Below are positions 49,454 to 62,420 of a stretch of 64,000 nucleotides of DNA, in pieces. Within the stretch, counting starts at the first letter, position 1. Every line of letters begins with the position of its first letter. The notes under the pieces are model-generated. The model was not told where the DNA came from, ran no database searches, and saw nothing but the letters and a program-made list of their open reading frames with translations. The stretch covers positions 13,076,001-13,140,000 of the forward strand of contig OX940864.1 of the NCBI GenBank assembly GCA_954871525.1. The letters are read 5' to 3'. This stretch comes from Parietaria judaica (taxonomy: Eukaryota; Streptophyta; Magnoliopsida; Rosales; Urticaceae). A program made the position numbers and the translations under genes.

Positions 49454-50327
49454 CAGTGGGGAAGCCACTTGATGGGGAGTGGGGGCAACCGCTCCCATTT
49501 GCCGGTCTAACTTTGTCCTCGAAAATCAATTTCCCTCCCTCAAAATTTAAGTCGGAACTTATTTTTCTTTAGAAAATCATAACTTTATATTTCTCTGCTT
49601 ATTTTTTTAGACTTTGCGTCCGTGTTATATCGTTCTTCAGGGTATCTTTGCACGTGTTGTTTTGATAATAAGCGACACAACGAACTCTTGAATAAACGAT
49701 AAATAAAAAAAAAATTACGAGGAAGAAAAAGTTTATTCGATTTAAAAATGATGCAATTAGTGTTGAAGTTGAAAACAAAAAATAGTGATTCATTGTTGTG
49801 CTGTTGACGACATCGTTAACTAAATATTAATAGGCAAATTCATCTTTTTAATGTGATTTTGTAGAGTTTTTTCTTATATTTTTTAATTTTTTTTGTTTAA
49901 TCTGAATTTTGTTTTGATTTTGGTGCTCTGTTCCTTTTTTAATTAACTCCTGTTTTTATTTTTATTTTATTTTTTTATAGATGGAAACTTTTAGGCAACT
50001 CGCGTATTCACACAATTTTAATTAAAAACATCCAGTTTTATAATATTTTAAAAAAAAAATTCTTATACTTGTTTATTAATTTTTAAGACTAACATATATT
50101 AACAACGGATTTATGTGAAGGGCCTTTAAATTTATTTTTTTATTCAAATTTATTTAGAATAATGTAGTACTTGTTTAATGTTTGTGATACATCAAATTTT
50201 ATTGTTAGAGGGCGTTAAAAATTATTTTTGATTAGGCCTCTCACGACTCTAATGACGATAACCCTACAAAGAGACACTTAGATATTATTTTCGCCCCTCC
50301 TTACCATAATTATTGGCTTCGCACTTG
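49454..50327. mobile_element. non-autonomous hAT element, 874 bp
   Basis: Left end CAGTGGGGAAGCCACTTGAT and GGGGGCAACC; right end, complemented, CAAGTGCGAAGCCAATAATT and GGAGGGGCGAA, imperfect terminal inverted repeats of the plant CAGTGGCGGAGCC type. Flanks TCTCTAAA (49446-49453) and CCTCTAAA (50328-50335) match at 7 of 8 bases, as an aged 8-bp duplication would. The interior is AT-rich with no transposase frame recognised. Confidence 0.7.
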
Positions 50328-50335
50328 CCTCTAAA

Positions 50336-50378
50336 TGTTCTTAAATATTCGTTGGTGAAGTTAGGTCTTCTAATTAGT

Positions 50379-50430
<52 letters not shown>

Positions 50431-53055
50431 GTAAATTAAAATGAGATTCGATTAAGTGGATCATTATTAGACTTTTATTTCTAACTCTAATCATCAATAT
50501 CAATTGATGATTTGTTTTTTTGACGAATATCAATTGATGATTAACATAATATATAGTAGATCCACTACAATAACATTAATAATATAGTAGCCTCTACCAT
50601 ATATATATCTATATATATATAATTAAACATATTTTTGTAGGAAAAGTACTATAGCTACTAATACTATATCATTTATATTTATCTCTCTAAAAGGATTTTA
50701 GTTGTACTACAAATTTGCAGTTGCAATATAAATATAATGAACTAATATGAAATATACTTACCAAAGTGCACGAGTCAAAAATCATCATTATGCCAAAGAT
50801 ATATATATATATTTATATATATATATATAATATCGATATCTGTATGTGCATGGATATATGTATACTCACTATAAGATGCATTAATCTTACTATATAGCAC
50901 TAAGTCACTGTGAGAAAAGTGGTGATGGTTCGAAGTGGGTCACTTCCTTATTGTAGTGATTTACAGGAAACTAGTACGACTTTATTAAAATCATGAAAAT
51001 GAGCATCCACTATTATTATTGTAAATATTTATTCTCTTTAATTAATTAATAGTTGGAAAGACGATCTTCGTACAGCAATCATATAAACATCCACTACCTT
51101 ATGTCTCAACATTAATGCAAATAGATTACAAGATAAGGAAAATGCCATATGCTATCACGGAATTTATAATTACATACCGAAAGGATTAAATATGTAGCTT
51201 TGTATTTAAATTTCAAAAAAATAAAAAATAAAGAAGTTAAAGTAAAATTTATACGAATTTACACTAAAAAGATAAAATAAAGTAATTGTACATTGATTTT
51301 AAAAGGAGTGGAATTAGAACTTTGAACCATATAATAATAATATTTACATATATAGTAGTGATATACACTGTCCACACGTGATGTTATTTATGATCACTAA
51401 TTATATGCATCAATTTAAATATTGCGTCTTCTTCTTCTTTTTTACTAATTATATGTATCTACACTAATTACTGTAAAATTAGGTATAACTGTAGTATTTT
51501 ATCGTTAATGCACAGGCACAGCACGACTTGCCATATATATATATATATATATTCACATATGACATATTGACATATATAATTGCATAATGATTAATGAAAA
51601 AATTATGGTATGAGAAAGCAAAATAATGACGAATATACATAATATATATATATATAGTATGTCATGGTTCTCGAAGCTCAATCTTATATGATGAGGTCAC
51701 TCACCCCGTCAATACGTATAGTGACATATTTATATTAATGAATAAACCCTAGACGGGAGAAAATATATTGCAAAACTCCAAGAATATGGCAAATTCCCTG
51801 CGAAATGGGTAATCTAATTTATCACGAACACCTCATATATATATATATACATATATGCATTAATTATGTAGATAATATTGCTAGCTATATACACGCACTG
51901 ATGATACATATATACGATCGATCAAATGTATTAGCTAGAAAAAGAGAAAATACAAAATGTAGTCACATTATTGCATAAAGCTTCATATACTTTCCAAATA
52001 ATTAGACGGCACATCAGAGTCATCCATTTAAAACATATAAATCCCAAATGAAATTAAAACGCCATTAATTGTTAAAAGCTATGAAATGGTCACTCACTGC
52101 TATAGCCAACTGTTCATACAAACTCAGCAACAAAACGTCTCATTTCCATCGCATCAAAACCTCTTTGAAATTCCACACCAAACAAGTATGCATGCAAACA
52201 CGTGTACGGCAAGGATTTTTGTCGCATTTAATTCGGTCTATATATATTTAATTAAATATGAAAAGTTAATTTTTAAATACTTTAAGGGTCTCAAACATTA
52301 TTAACTCTGCCTACGTTTCCGAGAAAATACGATCTAACTCAGGGCTAACCCTGTATATATAGATATGACATTTGCGACATAAGTACTATATATAAGATAT
52401 TAATGCTTTAGAGCTGCATGATCATTTGTTTATTACGTGATAATGTTACGACATATATATCTTCTGGGCAGGGCAAGCCATGATTTTGCCGTTTTTAGTT
52501 GGGGCCCTCCTTGGGTTTGGACCCTTAAATTATTTAAAAATTAAATTTTTATATTTAATTAAATATACAATATTAATATATCTAATAAAATTGGGGCTCT
52601 TAAAATTCGGGGGCCCGAGGTGTCCACCTTGCTCGCCTATGGTAGGGGATACTCATCTAAATACTAGTAGAAGACCCATGTAAATTATAATATTAATCAA
52701 TACTAATTAATCTGTGATAAACATAAATATATGAGATTATGCCGCTTCCAAATACTGCTTAATGAGAGTACTTACACCGTATATATCATGACGCATTTAA
52801 ATGCGTCTTATAAGCTCAATGAGTGTTTTAAACCGTTGAATTTTGTCTGATTTTTCTAAAAATTCTACATTATAATAATTACATGTAAAAAGACCAAAGA
52901 ATATGCAATAATGATCATGTCTAAAACATATTATATGATGAGAACTTTTATTATTTGGGATGTGATGAAAACCTAATATTAGTATATTCATATGTGTAGT
53001 GTGTACGTAATATATGGATAAGCACGAGGGTTGTTTAGGAACTTCGTGTCCCTCT
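50336..53055. other. AT-rich spacer upstream of the ABCG22-like gene
   Basis: (TA)n tract at 50381-50429 and shorter ones after. 52465-52640 is GC-richer with GCAGGGCAAGCCATG, GGGGCCCTCC and, near the other side, GGGGGCCCGAGG and GCTCGCC; it resembles a decayed hAT-type MITE but has no convincing target duplication. No genes recognised. Confidence 0.45.
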
Positions 53056-53059
53056 CTCT

Positions 53060-53260
53060 TTATAAGAAGTTGATGCAACGTGAGAGGTGTCACACTTGAA
53101 CTCGTTTATTTCAAACCAAAAAAAAAAAAAAAAACCCTCTTCTTCTTCCTTCTTGATCTCTTCTTCTTCTTCTTCTTCTTCTTCTTCTTCTTCTTCATAG
53201 ATTCACCCTCTTTGATAACTTAAGCCATATTTATAGCTCCTTTCTCGTGGCATTATTAAG
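53060..53260 (+). promoter_or_regulatory. TATA box and leader of the ABCG22-like gene
   Basis: TTTATAAG (53060-53067) is followed by a leader with poly-A (53117-53134) and a (CTT)n run (53157-53196), a common plant 5' UTR composition. A probable leader intron runs from 53261 (AAG|GTATGT) to 53655 (ACAG|AGAG), placing the ATG eight bases into the next exon. Confidence 0.65.
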
Positions 53261-53663
53261 GTATGTAAATCATAACACACACAAACATATATATATTTCT
53301 ACTAATCAAGTTATACAACATACATATACATAATACAGGTAATGTTATATATACTTTCTTCCATCACTATCTCACTATCTCAATAATTACTATATGTCAT
53401 CACGATTATTTATTTTGTTTGACTCATTATGAGACACGAGCCATTCTATATAATAAATTAAAAAACACAAGCGCACTTAGATTCATACACACGACACATA
53501 TGTATCTAAACTATGTATACATAAATTTGTGTATGTATAACATACCGCTAAAAATGCATGTTAATTAAGGATCTTGTATATGCGATTTCATGTTTTGGTC
53601 CCATTTTTCTTAATATGAAAGCTCACTAATTTACTTAATTCCCTTACTGATACAGAGAGAATC

Positions 53664-54623
53664 ATGAAAAGCAACTCTACTAATAGTGGCGGCAGCGGCC
53701 TGCCGCCATCGGGGTCATCGACGTCGCTGGCGAGGACGAAGTCCGACCAGCTGCTCGAGAGAGTCACGGCGGCATTCAAGTCTCCGCCGCCTCCAATGGA
53801 GTCAGGGGCGGGGGAGGGTGCGCCACTATCGAGGAAGTCGAGCCGGCAGCTGCTGACGGCGGGGTCCCCCGGGAGGATGGGCAACAAGAACAGCCACATC
53901 CGGAAGTCGAGGAGCGCTCAGTTGAAGTTCGACATCGACGAGCTCTCGAGTGGGGCCGCGCTCAGCCGGGCCAGCAGCGCCAGCTTGGGCCTCTCCTTCT
54001 CCTTCACGGGCTTCACCTTGCCGCCCGAGGATATCGCCGACTCCAAGCCCTTCAGCGACGACGATATTCGTGAGTAGTACCGTTTATTTAGTTAATTCGA
54101 GTGTTAATTACTCATTAATAATTAGTTCAAAAACTCAATCTACTAAACTAGCTAGTCTCATTTATCTTACTAATGTACATGTGAATTATATCTTCTTTTT
54201 TCTATAACAATTTAATCAAAAAGTATTTTTATGTACTATGCATCTTATTATTTATTAGTTAATGTATGTAATGTCACATGTGTTTTTGGAATAATTAGAA
54301 AGAAAAAAAAATGCTTAAGGAATATGTTCTTTTGTTTCTTTGAACGTTTTTTAGTAACTATTTCATGCTAATTAATTATTTGTCCACTAATATAATTTTG
54401 CAGAGAATAAGTTGGAATGACTCAATTCCAACCTCTCCTTTCTCCCTTTTTTTTTTTTTTGCCATTTTCTTATAATCTTATAAAATATAAGGTTTTTATT
54501 TGTTTATATAATTAAAATGAGAGGTCTAAAAAGAGACCATATAAAAGGAAAACCCTTAATTTATTGGTCAGGCAAATGAGAGAGATGAGTAAGATTGATA
54601 TGGAAGGCATTGGTCAAAATCAA

Positions 54624-54690
<67 letters not shown>

Positions 54691-57600
54691 TGAGGGAAAA
54701 AGAGAAGAGACTTGAAGTCCATGCAATTGCATGCCAACATTGCCAACCTTTTGATACACTCCACACATTTGTGTATGGCTTCACATTATCATCACTTTAT
54801 TTAAGTGAACCTTTTTTTCCCACCATGAATTTATTCAGAACAATTATGATTGATATGCATATTTAACTTAATGGGTTATAGCTAATCGATATTAATAATA
54901 TTCTCCTAATTGTCTTTATTATTGTATTAAATTCTCACTCCAAGTCACTAGGAGAGTCAGCCATGTGCATGTCTTTGACCAAAATAAGAAAAGAAAAGTC
55001 AAACATGGGTCCCAAAATTAGGAGAAAACATGTCTTTTGTTTTGCTCTTGATAGTGAAATTTATGCTACATGCCTTTTTAATTGACTATTCTTCTCTTAT
55101 ATTCTCAACTACAATTTCACCAATGTTGGACTTTTTGGCATATTCGATTGCTATATATAGGGAATATTAGACTATAGTCAAGTATTCTTCAGTAATAATT
55201 GAAAACTAATCTTATTCAGAGCTTAATATAATGATTTTTTAATCATCTTGTGTCATTGATCTAATTTTTAAGTCCTTTTCACAACATGCTCTACAGTCCA
55301 TTATTCTTAATCAACGGCTATAATTTGGAAACTTGCAGCGGAAGATATCGAAGCGGGGATCCGAAAGCCGAAATTTCAAACGGAACCGACGTTGCCGATT
55401 TACCTCAAGGTAAAGGGAAAACAAGAAAAAAAGAGGCACAAGTTTCCAAGTTTTAAGTAGCAACGTAACAAATTATCGAGCTTTTTTCTTTTTATGCAAA
55501 AACTGCGCCTAGATACGGGTCTTAGAACCTCACTGAATTGATCGGCCGCAAGCTCACGAGTTTTGATTGAGTACTACTATTTATTTGAACAGGCGAAAAT
55601 CGAAGGCGAGTCACTCAAATCAAGTACTGGGATTATGATTATAGCAAATATATGGTCAGGTTCAGTCTTGTAACAGAGTTTCATTTTCCATGTGGCTTTT
55701 GTGTACAAGACTTGCCTTGCTTTCCAAGCCAAAACCAAATATATTACCGTTAGAGGTTCCTTGTTGCACAATTCACAATAATTGTTCTTGAATAGATGAA
55801 AAAAAGAAACACCAAAAAAGCTTGGGAATTGGAAGGAATGAAGGGTATGGAAATCTAATTTGATTCCGTTTTCTACGCTTTATACGTTGCGATTGTGTCG
55901 AAGTTCCGAACAAACTAGTTGTTAGTGATAAAGAGTGAGAGTTGTTAACTGCTCTAACTTAAGTTGTATGTAATTTTCGCAGTTCACGGATATTACATAC
56001 AAGGTGGTCATGAAGGGAATGCGGTCGAGTGAGGAGAAGGAGATCTTGCACGGGATTACAGGCGCGGTGAGTCCGGGCGAGGTTTTGGCGCTAATGGGAC
56101 CCTCGGGGAGCGGAAAATCGACGCTTCTGAACTTGCTCGGAGGGAGGGTGGTTCAACCCAACGTCGGCGGCTCAATAACTTACAATGATCAGCCATATTC
56201 TAAGTTCTTAAAAAGCAGGTAATAAAAAAAGAGAATATTTCATACCAAATCGGAACTTAAGAATCAATCGTTGGTCAACCTTTTCGCAAGCGGTAATCGA
56301 ATTCGAATAGCATAACGTCTTTCTAATATCGTAGGATAGGATTTGTAACGCAAGACGACGTGTTGTTTCCCCACCTGACGGTGAGAGAAACACTGACTTA
56401 CGCCGCCCGGCTGCGCCTGTCGAAGAAGTTGACGAAGGAGGAGAAAAGCAAACGGGCAATGGACGTCATTTACGAGCTCGGCTTAGAGAGGCAAGCAATC
56501 ACTTTATTTAAAGTAAATTGGTTGCATCGTAAACAAAATTTAAACGAAATTGGTTACATCCTCTTTAGGTTGTGAAGCATCATAAACGAAAGATTAGGGG
56601 TCAAATGCACCCATAAACAAAATTTAAAGAAAAATATTGCTGTTCAGTATTTCAATTTTATAGCTACGCACTCTCTTTAGAGCTGATCAAGGAACATTGC
56701 GTTGCGTAGGTGCCAAGACACTATGATCGGAGGCTCGTTCGTGCGTGGCGTCTCCGGGGGGGAGAGGAAGCGTGTCTGCATAGGAAACGAGATCATAATC
56801 AACCCTTCTCTTCTCTTTCTCGACGAGCCAACCTCCGGCTTGGATTCGACCACTGCGATGAGGATTATCCAGATGTTACAAGACATAGCTGCGGTACGTT
56901 CTTTTTCTCTTAAAATTTTGAAGTGACATTGCCTAACGGCAGCGACACGACAGGCCGGAAAATCCGTGATCACGACGATCCACCAGCCGTCGAGCAGGCT
57001 GTTCCACAAGTTCGATAAGCTCATCCTGCTTGGTAAAGGAAGCTTGCTCTACTTCGGGAAGGCGGCGGAAGCAATGATATACTTCTCGTCCGTCGGGTGC
57101 TCACCGCTGATCGCCATGAACCCGGCTGAGTTCTTGCTTGACCTTGCCAACGGGACCGCGAACGACATCTCTCTCCCGTCGGAGCTCGAGGACAAGGTGC
57201 ACATGGAGAACTCCGATGCTGACGCGAGGAGTGGAAAGCCGTCCCCGGCTCTTGTTCATGAGGTAGAATATTCCTACTTCATCTTTTTTATTAGAGATAA
57301 TAGCGGCAAAATACTCAACTTATAGTCAACTGCGCCGATAAGTAGTAATGTTCTTTTTGTAGTGAAAAAGTACACAAATTCAGTAAAACAGTAAATCTGT
57401 TAAAAAACATTAATGAAAGACAAGTAGTTATGTTCTTTTTATAGTGAAAAAGTACACAAATTTAGTAAAACAATAAATCTGTTAAAAAACATTAATGAAA
57501 AAAGATATGTCCTTTACAATTTTACTTTAATTTTTGTCTTCTTAATTATATATTTTACTTTTTTAGGTCCCCTTCTTTTAACATTTTAATAAAGAAATTG

Positions 57601-59826
57601 AACGGAGCTATTGTTTTACTGATCACTTTTCACTATAAAAAAGAACTTGAATACACGTTAGTGCAGTTTGACTAAAACTTAGGTAATTATTGTGGTCTTA
57701 TCCCTTTAAATTATGGTACAACTAATTATAGATAATGAACCTTTCATTCCTTGCATCTTCTTAGTATCTTGTGGAGGCTTACGAGACGCGCGTTGCGGCC
57801 GCGGAGAAGAAGAAGTTGATGGTCCCGCTGGCGCTCGACGAGGAGGTGAAGTTGAAAGTGTCGAACGCAAAGCGCGAGTGGGGCGCGGGGTGGTGCGAGC
57901 AGTTCCGCATTCTGTTCGGGAGAGGGATCAAGGAGAGGCGGCACGACTACTTCAGCTGGCTGCGCATCACCCAGGTTGTGTCCACGGCGGTCATCTTGGG
58001 CCTGCTTTGGTGGCGATCCGACGGCCATACTCTTAAAGGCAGGCAAGATCAGGTAAATTCACAGCAAAATCGCATGTAAAACTCGGTAAAAACAATTTTA
58101 TATTTCATTTTTTAGTGTCACGACGGACTGAACCTTGTACTGCAAGTTAATGTTAAAATGAATCTTCCAGCTGCGTGAACATAATAGAAGCGGCGAAAAC
58201 CGTTTTAAGAATTGAATTTTCCGGTTTCAGAAAGAAGCGAGACGTGATTTCCGGATTACGAACTTATTAACAGCCGGAACATGGGATTGTATTGAAATTT
58301 GCAGGCTGGTCTTCTGTTCTTCATATCGGTATTCTGGGGATTCTTCCCAGTTTTCACGGCCATTTTCGCATTCCCGCAAGAGAGAGCGATGCTGAGCAAG
58401 GAGAGATCTGCAGACATGTACAGACTGAGTGCTTATTTCTTGGCCAGAACCACCAGCGATCTGCCGCTGGATCTCCTGCTTCCGATCCTCTTCCTTCTTC
58501 TCGTCTATTTCATGGCGGCTCTCAAGCTCTCTGCCTGCCATTTCTTCCTCACCATGCTCACCATCTTCCTCTGTATTGTAGCAGCTCAGGTATACTACTA
58601 TCATATTCTTTTTACCTTATATATTTTATATAGGCTGAAACCGGGATTTGGTATCGGGTTTTTGCATTTTTCAGTACGGTCTTGGTTTCCCAGTTTTCCC
58701 GAAACCAGACCAATTTTTTTTTTTCTCTTTTAGGGGCACTTTCAATTTCCGGGCTTTCCCAAAACCAGACCGATAATTGAAACCGGGATTTGGTATCGGG
58801 TTTTTGCATTTTTCAGTACGGTCTTGGTTTCCCGGTTTTTCACCAATACTTTTCTTTTTCTTTTTCGGGGCAGTTTCAATTTTCCGGGCTTTCCCAATAC
58901 CAGACCGATATTTTAAATATCCTAACCATAACCCTGAAACTAGAACCGGGTATCGTTATTTTGGGTTATTTGGTCTGGTTACAGCATTCAAGGGCTTTCC
59001 CGAAACCGGGGCTAGGTTCCAGTTTTTTTACAATTTTGTTTTGGTTTGTCCCACTTTTCTAGGCTTTGGAAAACCGGGCCGAGAGCGCTATGGCACACAA
59101 TTTTCACCCCAAATATATCTTAAAAATAACCTATAGCTGTGTTATTTGATGGTAGTTTGAATGTGGTCACTACATAATTTTGTTTATTACAAATAAACTG
59201 TTTTAGTTTTTGCACAACTAAAGTTTAACATTCTTCATTAACAACATACTCAAGAATTTTTTATTTTTTTTCATCTTTTTTCTTCTTCTTCTGAATCTCT
59301 CTTTGTTTCACTAACTAAGCATTATGCGATCTTATATACTTATTTAACATATTAATTTTGTATTTAAAAATATAATTATCTTTATCCAATTGAATTTTAA
59401 TAATAATCTAGGGACTTGGGCTAGCCATTGGAGCCACACTTATGGACATAAAGAAAGCCACAACTCTTGCTTCAGTCACTGTCATGACTTTCATGTTAGC
59501 TGGTGGATTCTTCGTCAAGGTACCCGAAATTAAACTCAAAATTAAAAAGACGCTAAATTTTACGGTAATTAACAGCTTCATTTGTTTGCCCCATTCTTCA
59601 GAAAGTTCCCGTGTTCATATCCTGGATTCGGTATCTGTCGTTCAACTACCACACGTACAAGCTCCTCTTGAAGGTGCAATACGGGCACATGGCGCCGGCC
59701 ACAATCAACGGGCTGATGATTGACCATGGCTCGACGGAGGTGTGCGCCTTGGTGGCCATGGTTTTCGGGTACCGGCTCTTGGCGTACCTCTCTTTGAGGA
59801 TGATGAGGCTGCAATCTGCTTCCTAG
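53664..59826 (+). CDS. ABCG22: ABCG22-like half-size ABC transporter (WBC subfamily)
   Basis: Exons: 53664-54069, 55339-55409, 55983-56218, 56335-56490, 56710-56893, 56954-57262, 57765-58052, 58305-58589, 59411-59518, 59602-59826; 2268 nt, 755 residues, all in frame, close to the ABCG22 length. The N-terminus is Ser-rich with [20 protein letters not shown], typical of ABCG22. Nucleotide-binding domain: Walker [10 protein letters not shown] (about 198-206), Q-loop VTQDD, signature VSGGERKR (about 304-311), Walker B LLFLDEP (about 324-330), switch His in TTIHQPSSR. Membrane domain from about residue 440: [51 protein letters not shown]-terminal [14 protein letters not shown]. It probably acts as a dimer in the plasma membrane; in Arabidopsis, loss of ABCG22 raises transpiration. 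Its substrate cannot be read from sequence. Intron 4 begins with GC instead of GT (see findings); all others are GT-AG. Confidence 0.96.
54626..54687. repeat. (TA)n microsatellite in ABCG22-like intron 1
   Basis: About 31 uninterrupted TA units within the first coding intron (54070-55338). Confidence 0.95.
58636..59000. repeat. 142-bp tandem repeat in ABCG22-like intron 8
   Basis: TGAAACCGGGATTTGGTATC starts at 58636 and again at 58778, 142 bp apart, with near-identical sequence after it (TTTTTGCATTTTTCAGTACG, GGTCTTGGTTTCCC). A third, diverged copy runs to about 59000. It is GC-richer than the rest of the intron. Confidence 0.88.
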
Positions 59827-60799
59827 AAGAGGCAGCTAACCATATTTTCTCTCAAAACAAAGCCTTAACAATAATGCATTCCTTTTTGGTATAGAAACAA
59901 GTTGTGTACACAAAGTGTGTAAGACTTAGCATTGGAGTGAGCAGTTATTTATATTATAATTATTTTGTGAAATTTCTAGAAAAAATATATATATTCTGAT
60001 GCGCATTAACCACTTTCTATTTTTCTAAAGAGAGCATATTATGTGTGTTTTTGTTTATGATATTGATTCCGTAATCATGTTGTGTATGATTGGTCAAAAC
60101 TATTAAATATTGAAGACTATATATGTTTTTGACATTTGATTGACTTAGTTTGTGAAATTTAGTTGATGCTTAAGTGATTTAGTTTATAATTTAGCCCAAA
60201 AGTTATAAGTACCAAAAAGTTTCGTGCTTATTATGCTAAAAAATATAAATATGGAATTAAAATAAAGTACAACGAGAGCGATCTCTATTCTATGTACCCA
60301 AAAGGGCGCTATACCCTAATTTCAAAATATTAGTCAATTTTATCTAAGTTGGTTTCAATTTATTTTATTTTATTTTTACTCTTAAATTTATTATATGTTT
60401 CATTTTTATGACAATTATATATAGTGCATTATATGCAATTTTATTCAATTCAATTCATATTTGAATAAATGGATGATATTCATATTAATAAATAATATTA
60501 AGTTAAGAAAAATGCTTATAATATATCTACTATTACCCAAATGATTTATACTATAAAAAGGTTATAAAAATTAGAAATACCATGAAGGGTCGTCTAGCTT
60601 CATATATTTATTTTAATGTCGTTTGAAACTGATTAGTGTCGTTTGTATCCATTGACAATGTATTAAATATTAATTGACTATTTGTATGCAAAGTATTCTA
60701 AATATACAAAAAAAATAAAAATAAAAATTGGAGTTTTTGTAGCCAATATTTCTTTAAATTCTGCAACTGATTTTAATATATGGCCCGTGTTAATTTAAA
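59827..60799. other. 3' region of the ABCG22-like gene and spacer
   Basis: Presumed 3' UTR after TAG 59824-59826, then AT-rich spacer. Nothing else recognised. Confidence 0.5.
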
Positions 60800-61268
60800 G
60801 GGTTAATGACGGCAAAAATACCTAAAGTTTGGTCAAAGAACCTCTCGTGTACCCAAAGTTTAAAAGTGGTGGCAAAAATACCCAAAGTCACATTTGGGGA
60901 GTTGACCACTCCATTCTCGTAATGCCGTTAACTTACCTGTTAATTCTGGCCATGTGGACAAATCTGTTTTGTTAAGTGTAATCATTAGCGGTTAAATTAG
61001 TTGTGTTAAATAGTATTAATTAAGGATTTATTTCCTTGTTTTGTCGTAAACGAGGCTGATGTGGGCTCGTTCACGTGGCAAAAATTATTATGTCAGCAAC
61101 CCACGTTTGTCCACGTGGCCAGAGTTAACGGGTAAGTTAACGGCGTTACGAGAATGGAGTGGTCAACTCCCCAAATGAGACTTTGGGTATTTTTGCCACC
61201 ACTTTTAAACTTTAGGTACACGAAGGGTTCTTTGACCAAACTTTGGGTATTTTTGCCGTCATTAGCCC
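60800..61268. mobile_element. Mutator-type MITE, copy 2 (469 bp)
   Basis: Collinear with 33444-33912 over its whole length and of equal size. Perfect 9-bp target duplication TAATTTAAA at 60791-60799 and 61269-61277, different from copy 1, so the two are independent insertions. Ends GGGTTAATGACGGCAAA and, complemented, GGGCTAATGACGGCAAA. Confidence 0.94.
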
Positions 61269-61277
61269 TAATTTAAA

Positions 61278-62078
61278 TATACTCAATTGAATGATTGATG
61301 CGGATGCTATCCTTTTGGCCTGTGGAGCACAAACGACAATAATCTAAATATTGTCATCAATAATCAAACGACACTAAAGTACATATAGGAAGCTGAACGA
61401 TCCTACGTTGGATTCTATTCTATCAATGTAAAGTTTGTTTACTATGTTGATAAATGTAAGAGTGTATTTAATAATCGGTAAATATAGACAAAAGTATTTT
61501 GAAGTATACAAATTTCGGCGTATTTTTAATCTTATTTTATCATGATAAAAGTACTAAAAATAACTTTTTTTTTTGTTACTGTAAGTTTCAATTGACTTTC
61601 GTTATGATTAATTTATTAAATGTCACTTATAAAGCTCCGAAAAAGGTTTGAAAAAAAAATGTCACTTGTAACCATATAACCATGAATATAAGTTTACATG
61701 CTCAACCAGTGTACTATACTTTTGATATTTTTCATCGATATTTGCTTCAATTTATCGTTGGTAAGTACCATATTATCGATAGCAAGAACATTTTGGTCAG
61801 TTCGGAAAAAAATGTGAAAACTTTTTCCAATTTCAAGGTCATGGAGCAATCTTTTTGAAATTTACCTCTAGTTAACCTCATGTATTCAATTTTTTCTATT
61901 GTATTTAGGTAAGAGAAATGGCATATAGATATTTTCTAGAATATTCCAAGCACCAAATTACTATTAACCTTTTATTTATCTCAAGGAGGGCATAAAAATC
62001 AGTTTATGGAAAATTTGGGGCCAATATCTATTTTCACTAAAATTAGCATCTCAAAACCCAAATATTTCCCAGATATAC
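61278..62078. other. AT-rich spacer upstream of the WD40 gene
   Basis: No gene recognised. A (CT)n run at 62079-62101 marks the start of the WD40 gene leader. Confidence 0.5.
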
Positions 62079-62420
62079 TCTCTCTCTCTCTCTCTCTCTC
62101 CTCAACGATCTCTGCGCTGATAATCGCTAACCCTAGCCTTGGTTCTCCCCGGCTCCTCTCCGATCTGCCATGCGAGGACCTGGAAGGAATCTGATCGCTG
62201 AGTAGAGATCGACGCCCGGATCACCGTAGCCATTTCTCCGATTCGGAATTCCATTTCGATCCTCAGGAGAAATTTGTCCGGTTCCAATCGGAATTGCTTG
62301 CTTAGCGAACGGGATCGAATGAGATAAGAAGGCTCTAGGTTTACGAAGCGCGAACTGGGAGGAGCTCGTTTCGGCGACATGGGGGGAGAATTGAGAGCAT
62401 GAGATTTTCCCGGGAAAACA
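62079..62420 (+). promoter_or_regulatory. 5' leader of the WD40 gene with four upstream ATGs
   Basis: After a (CT)n tract the leader has ATGs at 62170 (11-codon uORF, stops at 62205), 62319 (two codons), 62379 (seven codons) and 62399 (26 codons, stop 62477-62479, overlapping the main start at 62421). Such an arrangement usually lowers translation of the main frame. Confidence 0.65.

Noticed and set aside
52465..52640. A second complete hAT MITE
   Set aside because: Ends are only loosely inverted and flanking 8-mers do not match; kept only as a remark in the spacer entry.
53588..53899. Minus-strand frame of 103 codons opposite ABCG22-like exon 1
   Set aside because: Shadow frame of a GC-rich, Ser-rich exon.
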